Source: Anoxybacillus amylolyticus (GTDB lineage: Bacteria > Bacillota > Bacilli > Bacillales > Anoxybacillaceae). From it: 64,000 nucleotides of DNA. The notes beneath the pieces are model-generated. The model had not been told where the DNA came from, ran no database searches, and worked only from the letters and a program-made list of their open reading frames with translations. Location of the stretch: NCBI RefSeq assembly GCF_001634285.1, contig NZ_CP015438.1, positions 2,182,001 to 2,246,000 of the forward strand. Reading direction: 5' to 3'. Each line of letters opens with the position of its first letter. The first letter of the stretch is position 1. Shown here piece by piece: positions 63,284-64,000 of this stretch. The position numbers and the translations under genes were made by a program.

Positions 63284-64000
63284 TTACGGAATAAGCTGAT
63301 TAACAATAAATTTAGCACTTGCTAATGGATCGATTTTTTGTTGGAATTGTCTTATTTGGTTGTGTAAAAACTCCAATTCCTGTGGAGAAAAAAGTAATTT
63401 TTCGATTAAAACATCCATGTGATTCATATCTTCAATTTTTATAGCTAAATGATTATTGATTAAAAAATCGCAATTTTTTTCTTCATGACCAGGGATTGGT
63501 TGATATATACACATAGGCAGACCTGTTGATAACGCCTCAAAACAAGTCAATCCCCCCGATTTTGTAATAAGTAAATCAGCAGCTTCCATCCATTCGTCAA
63601 TGTGATGAACGAATTCTAAAATATGAAAATGAGGGTGATGGAACATTACCTCCCTTAGCAATTCCGTTCTTAGCGTTTCGTTAAATCCTGTACAGATGAT
63701 AACCTGAATTTTTTCTTTCCATTTCAACAGAGAATAAGCAAGTTGCTGGATTCCGCCTAATCCTAATCCCCCTCCCATGATGATGACAGTAGGAATATTT
63801 TTCAATTTTAATTTTTTTCGCATTTCTTGTTTGTTTTTCTTTGTCCAAAAATTAGATCGTATTGGCAACCCTGTTACTACAATGCGATTTTTGGAAACCC
63901 CCATCCTAACTAATTGGCGCTGCACCTCTTCACTGGACACTAAATATACATCTACCTCTCGATGAACCCATGCCCCATGAACATGAAAATCAGTAATTAC
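63284..64000 (-). CDS. MGDG-synthase/UgtP-type glycosyltransferase (5' end outside window)
   Basis: 239 codons open to the window edge. VITDFHVHGAWVHREVDVYL is the middle part of MGDG-synthase-like GT28 enzymes, followed by SSEEVQRQLVRMGVSKNRIVVTGLP, a nucleotide-binding GGGLGLGG loop and the C-terminal ADLLITKSGGLTCFEALSTGLPMCIY motif that binds UDP-sugar. UgtP makes diglucosyldiacylglycerol in B. subtilis; the acceptor here is inferred. The N-terminal third is missing from the window. Confidence 0.88.
   Translation of the reverse strand, partial: VITDFHVHGAWVHREVDVYLVSSEEVQRQLVRMGVSKNRIVVTGLPIRSNFWTKKNKQEMRKKLKLKNIPTVIIMGGGLGLGGIQQLAYSLLKWKEKIQVIICTGFNETLRTELLREVMFHHPHFHILEFVHHIDEWMEAADLLITKSGGLTCFEALSTGLPMCIYQPIPGHEEKNCDFLINNHLAIKIEDMNHMDVLIEKLLFSPQELEFLHNQIRQFQQKIDPLASAKFIVNQLIP

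Overview
The window looks like the chromosome of a moderately thermophilic Bacillaceae, most likely Anoxybacillus or a close Geobacillus relative. This rests on the style of the proteins (PutB/PutC/PutR, OppDFBCA, CBO0543 family, Bacillus-type BioF-BioH-BioC), strong purine-rich ribosome binding sites with frequent GTG/TTG starts, and the IS110, IS66, ISL3 and IS605/TnpB elements. No database search was possible; all assignments come from reading translated motifs.

Layout. 1-4.7 kb: end of mscL, then a proline-catabolism cluster (PutB, PutC, regulator PutR) and a hotdog thioesterase. 4.8-13 kb: an oligopeptide ABC transporter operon on the minus strand (oppD-oppF-oppB, then oppC-oppA). An IS110-family element and a decayed small-protein pair sit between oppB and oppC, and oppA is frameshifted in a poly-A run. 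13.2-15.3 kb: a chemotaxis receptor. 43.5-63 kb: mostly ordinary chromosomal genes: MBL hydrolase, VOC protein, DnaD-like replication protein, SDR plus MerR regulator, a calcium-binding TSP3-repeat protein split by a TnpB element, biotin synthesis with a BirA operator, a frameshifted PAS-GGDEF cyclase, HxlR regulator, M29 aminopeptidase, flavin amine oxidase, and a minus-strand tRNA operon of 13 genes. The window ends inside a glycolipid glycosyltransferase.

The centre of interest is an AT-rich defence island at about 15.7-43.7 kb. Read 5' to 3' on the minus strand it carries dptF, dptG, dptH (the Dnd/Dpt-type phosphorothioation-dependent restriction module), a small DUF4007-like protein, a 1419-aa P-loop ATPase, then an SspB-like DUF4007 protein, an SspC-like ATPase (1136 aa) and an SspD-like ATP-pyrophosphatase. 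This reads as a single-strand DNA phosphorothioation system joined to a DptFGH-type restriction module, plus a second DUF4007/ATPase pair whose job is not obvious. No cysteine desulfurase (SspA) is in the window. A DUF1524 C-terminal fragment at the island edge may be what is left of an SspE-type effector.

The island is heavily invaded. dptH is cut twice: by a composite IS66 insertion with a perfect 8-bp target duplication (carrying a methyltransferase fragment) and by an ORF-less group II intron whose removal would restore the reading frame. Three 143-bp ISL3-derived MITEs (two with perfect 8-bp duplications), a second IS66 copy full of nonsense codons, ISL3 and IS3 remnants and loose IS66 ends are scattered through it. 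The modification genes (sspB, sspC, sspD) are intact while the restriction gene dptH and the possible sspE are broken, so the locus may now modify DNA without restricting.
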